Shown here one piece after another: positions 1 through 8,941 of a DNA stretch of 23,702 bases. Position 1 is the stretch's first letter; each line of letters opens with the position of its first letter. Both the position numbers and the translations under genes were made by a program. Below the pieces are notes generated by a model. The model saw only the letters and a program-made list of their open reading frames with translations, was not told where the DNA came from and ran no database searches. Origin of the DNA: a virus; the IMG/VR virus record IMGVR_UViG_3300028829_001027, positions 1 to 23,702 of that record, one strand, 5' to 3'.

Positions 1-3000
1 AAGAGAGATAGGGTTGTACCGGATGCTATCGTTCAAAAAAGTTGGGAAGATGTTCAAGGTAATTTGGGTGCCTTTCAAGGTTTATTCGGTGGTTCTAACT
101 TTATGATTGTTCAGAATAATAAGATGTTATCGGACTCTCAAATAACTAAGCATTTTAAGATGTTGGTTAGTAAGGGTATAGATACTTTTTTAAAGAAACC
201 AATTAAAAGTAAAGTTGGTAAAGCTTGGTTACGAAGAGAAAAGAAACATCAAAAGGTATTTAAAGATCCAGGTCAATCTAAGTTTTTCGAATCTATAGAA
301 GTTCCTGTTGACATAGGTGATACAGTTCTCATGGGTAGATTTAAAAATAAAAAGGTAGTTGTTAAGTCTATCGATTATAACGAAAAGGGAGACTTACTTA
401 TTAATGGTAGAACTGCTTTAAAATTTAGAATAATGAAAAAGGATGATGTTAAGGAAATGGATATACCATCACCAAGTCGTAAGATGGTAAAGAAGATGAA
501 GAAAAAGGGCAACACTTCAGTTCCTTATGGTAGTGGTTATAAGAAAGTAAGTGAAGCACAAGCCGTAAAGGGCAGTAAAGTAGCAAAGTTTATTACAGGT
601 CACAATCTTACTATGAAGGGTAAGAAATATAAAGAAATAGAATTTGAAACATTAGGCGTTGATAATAGTTCAAAGATGATTAAGTTAAAAATTATAGCAC
701 CTAAGAACTTATTTGGTATGGAGACACCTGTAAGGTTTTCAACAATAAGAAGAGGCCCCTTTACAAAAACCGATACTGGTAAAAAATTAAAAGAAGTTCA
801 AAAGACTGTAACAGATAAAGTTTTTGATAAAAAAAGAGAATCTGGTGCTTGGACAGTAATAGGACATATGAAAAAGAAAGGTAAATCTACCTTTCACGTA
901 AGAGATGAAAAGAGTGGTAAAAGATTTGATGTAAAATTGATGGAACAGAAACAAATCAAAAAAACCATCGGTGTATTCGGTGGAAGATTCCAACCATTTC
1001 ATAGTGGACATCTAGCCACATACAATTGGTTAAAGACAAAGGTAGATGAGGTTTACATAACAACATCTAATATTAAACAACCACCAAGACATCCAATGGA
1101 CTTTAAAGAAAAGGTTCGTCACATGACAAAGATGGGTATTCCAAAGAATCGTATCGTTATGGAAAAGTCACCTTACGTAGCAAAGAACTTACTATCAAAG
1201 TTTAATAAGGATACGACTGCTGTAGTATATGCATTTGGTAAGAAGGATGCTGGTAGGTTGAAGGCTGGTAAGGGTAAATATTTTCAAGACTATAAAAAAA
1301 GTCAAGGTAATATAAATGGTTATGAAGAAAACGGATACTTTATAACTGCTCCCCAATTTGGTAATGTAAGCGGTACACAGATGAGAAAACTTTTAGGTGA
1401 CCCGAAGCTTGATGATAGTGATAGGGTAAAATCTTTCAAAAAAGTATTTGGATATTATGATAAAGGTGTGTATACTATGATGACTAATAAGTTTAAAAAG
1501 TTATTTGAGTCATATACATTAAGTGACGATTTGATAAAAGAGTTTTTAACAGAAAGTACAACAGCATTATCACCAACAGATGATGGTCCACCAACATTTT
1601 ACAAAGGATTTAATGATTATAAAAAATATTCTAAAAAGTGGATGGATGATATGTACTCAGGTGCTGGTTGGAAGGTGCTACAATATATTTTAGGTAAACA
1701 TGCTATCAATCCTGATTTTGATTACACTTTGAATTACAATGTAGTTCCTGCAGTTGCATATGGTAATAAACAATCTGGTGAATATGGTACTAGATTTGGT
1801 ACAAACAATCCAATAAAGTCTTATAAAGATTATATAGAAGGAACTGTGCTACGTAATTTAGGATATGAACTTATCAAGTGGATGGGTATAACACCAGATG
1901 GTAAAAATTATACTGGTGTAGAAGTTGAAACTCCAGTTTTACCAGGTATTGGTGATGATAATGTAGGTAATACAGAAAAGAAAAAGTTAAAAGTAAAAGA
2001 ATCATTTAACTTAGATGATGAAGTTAAGTTATTGATAGAAGGTGGTGCTTATGGACACCTCAACCATCCTTTTGATGACAAAAATCTTACATTTTCAGAT
2101 TTTAAAACACTAATTATTAATACACTACAAGGTAAACTTGATAGTGAAGGAGCGGTTACAGAAAAAACAGATGGTCAGAATATAATGATAAGTTGGAAAA
2201 ATGATAAACTTATCGCAGCTCGTAACAAAGGACATATTAAAAATCATGGTGCTAATGCATTGAGTGTTAGTGGTATTAAAAATATGTTTGCTGGTAGAGG
2301 CGAAATAGAAACAGCATTTGTATCAGCTATGAGAGATTTAGAAAAGGCTCTTAAAGGTTTAAGTAAGAAACAAAAAGATAAAATATTTGGAGAAGGTAAA
2401 AAGTTTATGTCTTTGGAAGTTATTTATCCAAAAACAGCAAACGTAATACCATATGATAAATCATTATTACAATTTCATGGTACAATTGAGTATGATACAG
2501 ATGGTTCTCCCATTGGAGAAGACAGAGGAAGTGCTAGAGTATTAGCTGGTATGATAAAACAGATAAATCAAAACATACAAAAGACATATAGTATCACAAA
2601 ACCATTTATAACTAATTTACCTAAAGTAAAAAACTTTGCAAAGAGACAAAGTTACTTTTTAGGTAAGTTAAATAAACTACAAAGTCAATATCAGTTGGGT
2701 GACAGAGATACATTAGCTGATTATCATCAAGCTTATTGGATGGAATACATATATAATGGTGCTAAACAGACAGATTACAAGAATCCAGCTAACGATGTTC
2801 TTATGAAGTTAACAAAACGATGGGCATTCTTTGACAAATCATATAAAATACCACAGATTAGAAAAGATTTACAGAAATATCCTAAATTTTTAAATTGGGT
2901 ATTAAATACAGACAAGATAGACCATGCTAAACTACAAAAACAACACATTAGAGATTGGGAAGTTCTGTTTTTTGAGTTGGGAGCAGAGATATTGTCCAAT

Positions 3001-3270
3001 CTTAGTGACTTTATAGCCGCTAATCCATCAAAATCAGCTCAAACAATTCGTAAGGATTTAAAATCAGCTATAAATAAAGTAAAAACATCCAAGGATCCTA
3101 AAGTTATTAATACTTTGAAGGTTCAGTTAGATAGATTAAAGGCTATCGGTGGTTTAAAGGCGGTTGTACCAAGTGAAGGTATAACATTTGTCTATAAAGG
3201 TAAATTATTTAAGTACACAGGTGCTTTTGCACCAGCAAATCAAATATTAGGAATGTTAAAGTTCGTATAG
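1..3270 (+). CDS. NMNAT-like / ligase-type nucleotidyltransferase fusion (5' partial)
   Basis: The frame is open from base 1, so the gene starts upstream; at least 1089 codons are visible and an internal TTG at 64 is not a convincing start. Three parts follow a lysine-rich N-terminal region. First is an HxGH nucleotidylyltransferase domain: GGRFQPFHSGH at nt 979-1011 and SGTQMRKLL at nt 1369-1395, the latter like the family's C-terminal ISSTxxR element. This resembles NMN adenylyltransferases, but the substrate is unproven. Second is an unrecognised middle region (about nt 1555-2040) beginning near TDDGPP. Third is a ligase-superfamily nucleotidyltransferase domain with motif I KTDG (K at nt 2164-2166), motif Ia ARNKG (R at 2221), motif III LEVIYP (E at 2416), motif IV SEGITF (E at 3175) and motif V FKYTG (K at 3211). 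All expected ligase motifs appear present, so it may be catalytically competent. LxE sites sit at both module junctions. It ends 8 bases before the next gene. Confidence 0.8.
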   Translation, partial: KRDRVVPDAIVQKSWEDVQGNLGAFQGLFGGSNFMIVQNNKMLSDSQITKHFKMLVSKGIDTFLKKPIKSKVGKAWLRREKKHQKVFKDPGQSKFFESIEVPVDIGDTVLMGRFKNKKVVVKSIDYNEKGDLLINGRTALKFRIMKKDDVKEMDIPSPSRKMVKKMKKKGNTSVPYGSGYKKVSEAQAVKGSKVAKFITGHNLTMKGKKYKEIEFETLGVDNSSKMIKLKIIAPKNLFGMETPVRFSTIRRGPFTKTDTGKKLKEVQKTVTDKVFDKKRESGAWTVIGHMKKKGKSTFHVRDEKSGKRFDVKLMEQKQIKKTIGVFGGRFQPFHSGHLATYNWLKTKVDEVYITTSNIKQPPRHPMDFKEKVRHMTKMGIPKNRIVMEKSPYVAKNLLSKFNKDTTAVVYAFGKKDAGRLKAGKGKYFQDYKKSQGNINGYEENGYFITAPQFGNVSGTQMRKLLGDPKLDDSDRVKSFKKVFGYYDKGVYTMMTNKFKKLFESYTLSDDLIKEFLTESTTALSPTDDGPPTFYKGFNDYKKYSKKWMDDMYSGAGWKVLQYILGKHAINPDFDYTLNYNVVPAVAYGNKQSGEYGTRFGTNNPIKSYKDYIEGTVLRNLGYELIKWMGITPDGKNYTGVEVETPVLPGIGDDNVGNTEKKKLKVKESFNLDDEVKLLIEGGAYGHLNHPFDDKNLTFSDFKTLIINTLQGKLDSEGAVTEKTDGQNIMISWKNDKLIAARNKGHIKNHGANALSVSGIKNMFAGRGEIETAFVSAMRDLEKALKGLSKKQKDKIFGEGKKFMSLEVIYPKTANVIPYDKSLLQFHGTIEYDTDGSPIGEDRGSARVLAGMIKQINQNIQKTYSITKPFITNLPKVKNFAKRQSYFLGKLNKLQSQYQLGDRDTLADYHQAYWMEYIYNGAKQTDYKNPANDVLMKLTKRWAFFDKSYKIPQIRKDLQKYPKFLNWVLNTDKIDHAKLQKQHIRDWEVLFFELGAEILSNLSDFIAANPSKSAQTIRKDLKSAINKVKTSKDPKVINTLKVQLDRLKAIGGLKAVVPSEGITFVYKGKLFKYTGAFAPANQILGMLKFV

Positions 3271-3278
3271 GAGTTATA

Positions 3279-3827
3279 ATGGCAAGAAGTAGAGAAGATG
3301 TAAGACAAAATAAAGCAATGCAATCAATATTACGAGGTGAAACACCTGAAAAACGTATTTTTGTTGCTATGGAAGATACTAAAGAGAAAAAAGAAAGACA
3401 AAAACAAATAGCAAAGGAAAAAGAAGAGTCAAGTGAACGTTCAGAAGCTTTAAAAGCAGCTAGAACACCTTGGTTCTGTCCAACGTGTGATAAAGTGATG
3501 AAAAAACGATTAGATGACAAAATGTATCGTTTATACAACCATTGTTTTAATTGTCAGTTAGAAGTAGAAAATAAAATGAGAATAAATGGTACTTATAAAG
3601 AATGGGAAGATAAAAAAGTAAAAGCAAACACAATATCTTGGATACGTGAACAAAAAGAATCAATTGAACATTTTAAAAAACAAAAAACACCTGAATTTTT
3701 ACAACAAGTAAGACCAGATGGTTATTCTGTTGATAAAGAAAAATGGGTTGGTGATGACAGTTTATTAATTAAAAAAGCAGATGAGGCTTTAGAATACTTA
3801 CAAAAAATGGAGGATTCTTTAAAGTGA
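3279..3827 (+). CDS. zinc-ribbon protein of unknown function
   Basis: This 182-aa protein is preceded by a good ribosome site (GGAG, 8 bases before ATG). Residues 1-62 are highly charged and probably helical (many K, E, R). A four-cysteine zinc ribbon follows: C67-x2-C70 and C89-x2-C92, with H88 adjacent. The C-terminal half is again charged and helical. It lies two genes before the terminase large subunit, roughly where T4 carries its small terminase gene 16, so a DNA-recognition or packaging role is conceivable. However, I see no gp16-like sequence signature, and gp16 is not a zinc ribbon. Treat the function as unknown; zinc binding is inferred from cysteine spacing only. Confidence 0.75.
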   Translation: MARSREDVRQNKAMQSILRGETPEKRIFVAMEDTKEKKERQKQIAKEKEESSERSEALKAARTPWFCPTCDKVMKKRLDDKMYRLYNHCFNCQLEVENKMRINGTYKEWEDKKVKANTISWIREQKESIEHFKKQKTPEFLQQVRPDGYSVDKEKWVGDDSLLIKKADEALEYLQKMEDSLK

Positions 3828-3840
3828 TATATTTATATAT
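3828..3840 (+). promoter_or_regulatory. candidate late promoter element TATTTATA
   Basis: TATTTATA at 3830-3837 sits directly after the stop of the zinc-ribbon gene and 38 bases before the next ATG, which has a strong GGAGAG ribosome site. The same element recurs in the other long gaps of this window. Promoter function is inferred from position and recurrence. Confidence 0.45.
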
Positions 3841-3875
3841 AGGACAATTTTAACCCAAATCTTAGGAGAGATTAA

Positions 3876-4172
3876 ATGGCAAGAGCAGATGCAGGTGGGA
3901 TGCATAGTACATCCCATACAAACACACCAATAAATAGAGACGTTGGTGAATATAATAAAATAACCTTTGTTGATTCAAATGAGATAGTAGCGTTTACAGG
4001 TTCAAATGCAGCTGCTGGATTTATATGTGAAGTAGTAACTAATGTGGTAATACTTGCAACTAATGGTGGTTCAATACCAGGAACAGCATTAACAGCAGAT
4101 ACACTTTATCCTATTGGAGTTAGTAGAGTGAACATTGGTGCAAGTGGTAAGGTTTACGTTTTACATAAGTAA
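3876..4172 (+). CDS. small putative virion surface protein
   Basis: This 98-aa protein has a strong ribosome site (AGGAGAG) and its own candidate promoter. Composition is rich in small and beta-forming residues (G, A, T, V, S, I) with few charges. The C-terminal part (about residues 70-98) alternates hydrophobic residues and ends VYVLHK. There is no signal peptide or membrane segment. It resembles in style the 159-aa gene at 11945, which is also preceded by its own promoter-like element. A small abundant virion component such as a head decoration protein would fit, but I recognise no family. The position directly before gp17 does not match any T4 structural gene. Confidence 0.65.
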   Translation: MARADAGGMHSTSHTNTPINRDVGEYNKITFVDSNEIVAFTGSNAAAGFICEVVTNVVILATNGGSIPGTALTADTLYPIGVSRVNIGASGKVYVLHK

Positions 4173-4180
4173 AAAATAAT

Positions 4181-5761
4181 ATGCAAAGAAACTCAAAAGG
4201 ACAATTAAAAGATGTAATAAAACAGGAGTACGTTAAATGTGCTGCTGATCCTATTTATTTCTTGAAAAAATATTGTATGATTCAACATCCAATAAAAGGT
4301 AAAATACCATTTGCTCTTTATGATTTTCAAGAAAAAACAATAGAAGATTTTTCAGAACATCGTTTTAATGTTATTTTGAAAGCTAGACAGTTAGGTATAT
4401 CTACAATTACAGCTGGATACTCACTATGGATGATGACATTTCATCAAGATAAAAACATATTAGTAATTGCTACCAAACAAGAAGTTGCTAAAAATTTAGT
4501 AACCAAAGTAAGAGTGATGCACGCCAACTTACCCTCTTGGTTAAAACAAAAATGTGTTGAAGATAATAAATTATCATTAAGATATAGAAATGGTTCACAG
4601 ATAAAAGCTGTATCAAGTGGTGAAGATAGTGGTCGTTCAGAGGCTCTATCCCTTTTAGTTCTTGATGAGGCTGCTTTCATTGATAAAATTGATGGAATAT
4701 GGGCAGCTGCTTCACAGACACTATCTACTGGTGGACAATGTATCGCACTATCTACACCAAATGGTGTTGGTAATTGGTTTCATAGAACTTGGATGGATGC
4801 AGAAGATGGTTTAAATGATTTTAATTTTATTAAATTACATTGGACAGTACATCCAGATAGAGAACAAGATTGGAGAGATGACCAAGATACTCTTTTAGGT
4901 CCTTCTTTAGCTGCACAAGAATGTGATTGTGACTTTATTACTTCTGGTCAATCTGTCGTTGATGGTGTTATATTAGAAGAATACAGAGAAACTCAAGTTC
5001 AAGAACCAATTGAAAAACGAGGAGTAGACAGTAATGTTTGGATTTGGCAACCACCAAACTACACAAAAGATTATATAGTATGTGCTGACGTAGCTCGTGG
5101 TGATTCAACAGACTACTCTGCATTTCACATTATGGATGTTGAAAGTTTAGAACAAGTAGCTGAGTATAAGGGTAGAGTTTCTACTAGAGATTATGGTAAT
5201 CTACTGGTAAATATTTCTATCGAATACAATAATGCCTTACTAGTTATAGAGAACAACAATATTGGTTGGGCTACAATACAACAATGTATAGATAGAGAAT
5301 ATGATAATCTATTTTATATGAGTAAAGATTTACAAGTGGTTGATGTACATAGACAGGTAAATAATAAAATTAACAGAGCAGAGAAACAACTCATTCCTGG
5401 ATTTACATTAACACAAAAAACAAGACCTTTAGTAGTTGCTAAACTAGAAGAGTTTTTTAGAGAAAAATTAGTAAAGGTACGTTCAAATAGATTAATTGAT
5501 GAGTTGTTTGTATTTATATATAATGGTAGTAGGGCAGAAGCTATGTCAGGATATAACGATGATTTAGTAATGTCTTATGCTATGGGATTATGGATACGAG
5601 AAACTGCTTTGAGATTAAGAGCTGAAGGGGTAGAACTTCAGAAAAAAGCTATGAATAGCATAACATCAAATCAAGGTGTATATACACCAAAAAACAACCA
5701 AAATGATTCTTGGACTATGGAAGTAGATAAAAAACCAGAATCGTTAGATTGGTTACTTTAA
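4181..5761 (+). CDS. 17: terminase large subunit, DNA packaging motor (gp17)
   Basis: This is a T4 gp17-type packaging ATPase and headful nuclease of 526 aa. The N-terminal ATPase has a deviant Walker A, KARQLGIST at residues 67-75, where the lysine precedes the loop instead of the usual GKT. Walker B is LLVLDEAAF with D162-E163, and a coupling motif ALSTPNG follows. The C-terminal RNase H-fold nuclease retains an acidic triad: D303 in CADVARG, E357 in VIENNN, and D460/D461 in YNDDLVMS. The length is shorter than T4 gp17 (610 aa), mostly at the N-terminus. Only 8 bases separate it from the upstream gene and no Shine-Dalgarno is visible, so translation may depend on coupling. It docks on the portal encoded next. 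The T4 sheath and tube genes (18, 19), expected between 17 and 20, are absent here. Confidence 0.95.
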   Translation: MQRNSKGQLKDVIKQEYVKCAADPIYFLKKYCMIQHPIKGKIPFALYDFQEKTIEDFSEHRFNVILKARQLGISTITAGYSLWMMTFHQDKNILVIATKQEVAKNLVTKVRVMHANLPSWLKQKCVEDNKLSLRYRNGSQIKAVSSGEDSGRSEALSLLVLDEAAFIDKIDGIWAAASQTLSTGGQCIALSTPNGVGNWFHRTWMDAEDGLNDFNFIKLHWTVHPDREQDWRDDQDTLLGPSLAAQECDCDFITSGQSVVDGVILEEYRETQVQEPIEKRGVDSNVWIWQPPNYTKDYIVCADVARGDSTDYSAFHIMDVESLEQVAEYKGRVSTRDYGNLLVNISIEYNNALLVIENNNIGWATIQQCIDREYDNLFYMSKDLQVVDVHRQVNNKINRAEKQLIPGFTLTQKTRPLVVAKLEEFFREKLVKVRSNRLIDELFVFIYNGSRAEAMSGYNDDLVMSYAMGLWIRETALRLRAEGVELQKKAMNSITSNQGVYTPKNNQNDSWTMEVDKKPESLDWLL

Positions 5762-5776
5762 TTAAAGAGGTAAAAA

Positions 5777-7618
5777 ATGGCTGATAAAAGCTTATTTAGT
5801 AGACTAAGAAGATTATTTTCAACTAACGTTATTGTTAGAAACGTTGGTGGTAGGAAATTAAGAGTTAGTGATACAAGTCGTACACAAGCATTAAACAAAT
5901 CTAACTTAGTGGATAGATACCAAAAGATATTTACAGGTGCAGGTCTTAGTGGATATTCTGATGCACTATTAACAAAGTCTATGAGACTAAATCTTTTCAA
6001 AGATTACGAATCAATGGATACGGACGCAATACTATCTTCTGCTCTTGACATCTATGCAGATGAATCAACAATGAAATCTGAATATGGTGAAGTTTTACAA
6101 ATAAACACAGACAATGAACAAGTAAAAGAAATATTACATAATCTTTTTTATGATATTGTTAATATAGAATTTAATTTATGGCCTTGGATTCGTAATATGT
6201 GTAAGTATGGTGATTTCTTTTTGAAGTTAGAAATAAATGAAAAGTACGGCATTACAAATGTAATACCACTTTCAGTATATGATGTATCTAGATTGGAAGG
6301 ATTAGATCCTGAAAATCCAGAATATGTAAAATATTTAATTGAAGCAGCAACAAGTGAACATAGATATAAACAAGAACAATCTTCAACAAAAGAGGAGTTG
6401 GAAAATTATGAAGTAGCTCATTTTAGATTACTTTCAGATTCTAATTATCTTCCATATGGTAAGTCTCAAATTGAAGGTGCTCGTAAGATATATAAACAGT
6501 TAACTCTTATGGAAGATGCTATGTTGATACATCGTATTATGAGAGCTCCTGAAAAAAGAATTTTTAAATTAGATATTGGAAATATACCACCAGCTGAAGT
6601 TGACAACTACATGCAACAAGTTATTAATAAGATGAAGAAAGCTCCTGTTGTTGATGAAGCTACTGGTGATTATAATTTAAAATATAATATGCAAAATATC
6701 ACCGAAGATTTTTTCTTACCAGTCCGCGGTGGTGATAGTGGTACAAATATTGAATCCCTTCCAGGATTGACTTATGAGGCTACTGAAGATATTGAATATC
6801 TTAAAAATAAAATGTTATCTGCATTAAGAATACCAAAAGCATTTCTTGGGTTTGATGAGAGTATTGGTAGTAAAGCTACATTGGCTGCTGAGGATGTTAG
6901 GTTTGCAAGAACAATAGAACGAATACAAAGAATAACACTTTCTGAATTAACAAAGATTGCTATTGTTCATTTGTATTCACAAGGATATCAAGATTCCGAT
7001 TTAACAAATTTTGAATTAGAATTAACCAATCCATCTACAATATATGAACAAGAAAAGATTGAGTTGTGGAACAACAAAACTTCACTTGCAGAGTCAATGT
7101 TACGTGATGGAATAGTATCTACCGAGTGGATTTATAAAAATATATTCAAGTTTACAGATGATGAAATTAAAGAACAAGACGAACAAATTGCTTTTGATTA
7201 TAAAACAAAATTTAGAAGACAACAAATTGAAACAGAAGGTAATGATCCTGCTGAAAGTGGTGAGTCACAAGGAACACCATCGGATTTAGCTATGGGTAGA
7301 AGTGGTCATGAGTTAGATGATGAGGGTGGTTCAGAAGAAGGTGGACAGCCAGGTGCGGGAAGACCTAAAGAACCAAATAAATATAGTAAAGATAGTGGAG
7401 TAAGGGGAAGAGATCCATTAGGAGCTCATGATAAGAAAAAAGGTGGTAGTGGTGCACCTAAATATGGTAAAGCATTAGCTCTATCACATTATGATTCTCT
7501 TAAAAAATCAATGAGTTTTGGTAAAAAAGACCAAGAATTAATAACAGAAGTATCTGAATTAGAAGAAGAGTACCAAAATGAGGTAACTTCTTTAACTAAG
7601 GACACTTCAAATGACTAA
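5777..7618 (+). CDS. 20: portal vertex protein (gp20)
   Basis: The 613-aa product is a T4 gp20-like portal, the dodecameric ring at the unique head vertex through which DNA is packaged. Family-typical segments include the N-terminal YESMDTDAILSSALDIYADE (about 76-95), WPWIRNMCKYGDFFLKLE (about 135-152), MRAPEKRIFKLDIGN (about 255-270) and IPKAFLGFDESIGSKATL (about 352-370). The C-terminal part (about 490-580) is low complexity, rich in G, S, D, E and K, and likely disordered. The ribosome site is AGAGG. Placement directly after the terminase is unlike T4, where genes 18 and 19 intervene. Confidence 0.94.
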   Translation: MADKSLFSRLRRLFSTNVIVRNVGGRKLRVSDTSRTQALNKSNLVDRYQKIFTGAGLSGYSDALLTKSMRLNLFKDYESMDTDAILSSALDIYADESTMKSEYGEVLQINTDNEQVKEILHNLFYDIVNIEFNLWPWIRNMCKYGDFFLKLEINEKYGITNVIPLSVYDVSRLEGLDPENPEYVKYLIEAATSEHRYKQEQSSTKEELENYEVAHFRLLSDSNYLPYGKSQIEGARKIYKQLTLMEDAMLIHRIMRAPEKRIFKLDIGNIPPAEVDNYMQQVINKMKKAPVVDEATGDYNLKYNMQNITEDFFLPVRGGDSGTNIESLPGLTYEATEDIEYLKNKMLSALRIPKAFLGFDESIGSKATLAAEDVRFARTIERIQRITLSELTKIAIVHLYSQGYQDSDLTNFELELTNPSTIYEQEKIELWNNKTSLAESMLRDGIVSTEWIYKNIFKFTDDEIKEQDEQIAFDYKTKFRRQQIETEGNDPAESGESQGTPSDLAMGRSGHELDDEGGSEEGGQPGAGRPKEPNKYSKDSGVRGRDPLGAHDKKKGGSGAPKYGKALALSHYDSLKKSMSFGKKDQELITEVSELEEEYQNEVTSLTKDTSND

Positions 7619-7632
7619 TTATTATTTAACTT

Positions 7633-7642
7633 TATATTTATT
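7633..7642 (+). promoter_or_regulatory. candidate late promoter element TATATTTATT
   Basis: TATATTTATT lies in the 61-base gap after the portal gene, ending 37 bases before the ATG at 7680. That ATG has a GGAG ribosome site. The placement matches the other candidate late promoter elements. Confidence 0.45.
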
Positions 7643-7679
7643 TATGAGTAAATATACATACATATTGGAGTAATTTATA

Positions 7680-8549
7680 ATGGCTCGAAAATTAAAACAT
7701 TCGAAAATAAAGAATACAGGTATTCTTTTTGAATTATTAACAAGACAGATAACAGCTGATGTTTTAGCTGGAAAATCTACAAAATCAGTTTCTATATTAA
7801 AACAATATTTTAATGAGAACACCGAATTGGGAAAAGAGCTTGAACTTTATAAGTTACTTTCTGAAAAACATTATCAATCGGAAGTTAGGGCTAATGGTTT
7901 ATTAAATGTTGTTGTAAAACAACGTCAGAAACTAAGTAATTCAAATTTACGTAGAGAAAAATATAATTTAATTAAATCAATTAAAGAAAACTATAATGTA
8001 ACAGATTTTTTTGATGGACGTATTCCTAATTATAGAATACTTGCTTCTATATTTAACATATTTCAATCTGAAACAACAGATGAAAACTTTAAAGCAGAAC
8101 ATATAGTTAATTCTAAGTTTACTATATTAGAACACATTACAAATAAAAAAGTAGATGAAAAAAAGATTAAAGAAAAAGTTTTAAGTGAATATAGTAAATC
8201 TGATAAAGATTTAAGATTATTAGCATATCAAATTCTTGTTGATAAATTTAATAAAAAATATAAAACCTTAGACGAATCACAAAAAAGTTTATTAAAACAT
8301 TATATTAATAATGTAAGTAATACTAATTCATTACGAGAGTATGTAGACGTTGAAGTTTCTAAAATTAAAAAACAATTAAAAATACATTTACCAAAAGTAA
8401 ATGATAAGATTACAAATATTAAACTAACAGAATCTATAAATCAAATAGGTAATTTGACAAAGGGTAAAGTAGTTGATGAAAAACAAGTTTTAACATTGAT
8501 GAGATATTACGAACTTATTAAGGAGATTAAAAATGTCCACAAAACTTGA
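7680..8549 (+). CDS. conserved phage protein between portal and protease, unknown function
   Basis: This 289-aa, Lys/Asn/Ile-rich, largely helical protein has GGAG before the ATG. The N-terminus MARKLKHSKIKNTGILFELL is basic and then amphipathic; most of the rest alternates charged and hydrophobic residues with no cysteine and no signal or membrane segment. It occupies the place of T4 genes 67 and 68 (prohead core proteins) but is far longer than either and I see no sequence match. A role in core or prohead assembly is inferred from position only. Its last 17 bases overlap the next gene, whose AAGGAG ribosome site lies inside this reading frame, suggesting coupled translation. Confidence 0.75.
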   Translation: MARKLKHSKIKNTGILFELLTRQITADVLAGKSTKSVSILKQYFNENTELGKELELYKLLSEKHYQSEVRANGLLNVVVKQRQKLSNSNLRREKYNLIKSIKENYNVTDFFDGRIPNYRILASIFNIFQSETTDENFKAEHIVNSKFTILEHITNKKVDEKKIKEKVLSEYSKSDKDLRLLAYQILVDKFNKKYKTLDESQKSLLKHYINNVSNTNSLREYVDVEVSKIKKQLKIHLPKVNDKITNIKLTESINQIGNLTKGKVVDEKQVLTLMRYYELIKEIKNVHKT

Positions 8550-8934
8550 AATTCTTAGAAAGTATATTAGAGAATTAATTCAACAAGAGTTGGATGAAGT
8601 TTCCGTTACTGGTGCTATTGATGGTGGTGAAGGGCCACCAAAAACTCCTTTTGCTTTTAAAGGTAAGAAGAAAAAAAAGAAGAAAGTTGATGAGGGTAAG
8701 TATCATGATTATAGAAATGATGAAACAATGACACCCAAACAAAAAATTGGTCGTTCAATGAGAGAGGTTAGAGATAGTCTCAGTCAATTAGAAGGACTAG
8801 TAAAGATGAATGTAAGATTGAAAAATGAACTAAACGTTAATTCACAATCTTATTGGAAGAATACACATAAAGCGTTACATAAAATAAGTGAGAGGTTAGT
8901 AAAACTAGCAAACAAAGTCGGACAGTTACAGTAG
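8533..8934 (+). CDS. putative prohead core protein
   Basis: This 133-aa protein overlaps the preceding gene by 17 bases and has a strong AAGGAG site. The N-terminal 22 residues form an amphipathic helix containing (L/I)xE tripeptides (IRE at 12-14, LDE at 20-22), the T4 gp21 cleavage pattern. A Gly/Pro-rich stretch (DGGEGPPKTPFAFKG) and a poly-lysine run (about residues 46-52) follow, then a helical C-terminus. Size, charge pattern and place between portal and protease resemble the T4 core proteins 67/68, but there is no direct sequence identity I can recognise. Cleavage is inferred. Confidence 0.65.
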   Translation: MSTKLEILRKYIRELIQQELDEVSVTGAIDGGEGPPKTPFAFKGKKKKKKKVDEGKYHDYRNDETMTPKQKIGRSMREVRDSLSQLEGLVKMNVRLKNELNVNSQSYWKNTHKALHKISERLVKLANKVGQLQ

Positions 8935-8941
8935 GTTCGAT

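Noticed and set aside
64-66. TTG as start of the left-end gene
   Set aside because: The frame is open from base 1 with coding-like sequence before it, and no ribosome site precedes the TTG; the gene is 5'-truncated by the window.
3069-3076. TATAAATA, the T4 late promoter octamer, on the + strand (also at 18315-18322)
   Set aside because: Both copies lie inside genes, with no gene start at a suitable distance; expected by chance in AT-rich DNA.
3279-3827. Small terminase subunit (gp16) as identity of the zinc-ribbon gene
   Set aside because: The position is suggestive, but T4 gp16 is a helical oligomer without a zinc ribbon and I see no shared motif.
5511-5518. TATTTATA inside the terminase gene (also 18836-18843 in the gp15 fusion)
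   Set aside because: Within coding sequence and explained by Phe-Ile-Tyr or Tyr-Leu-Tyr codons; kept as a caution against over-reading the motif.
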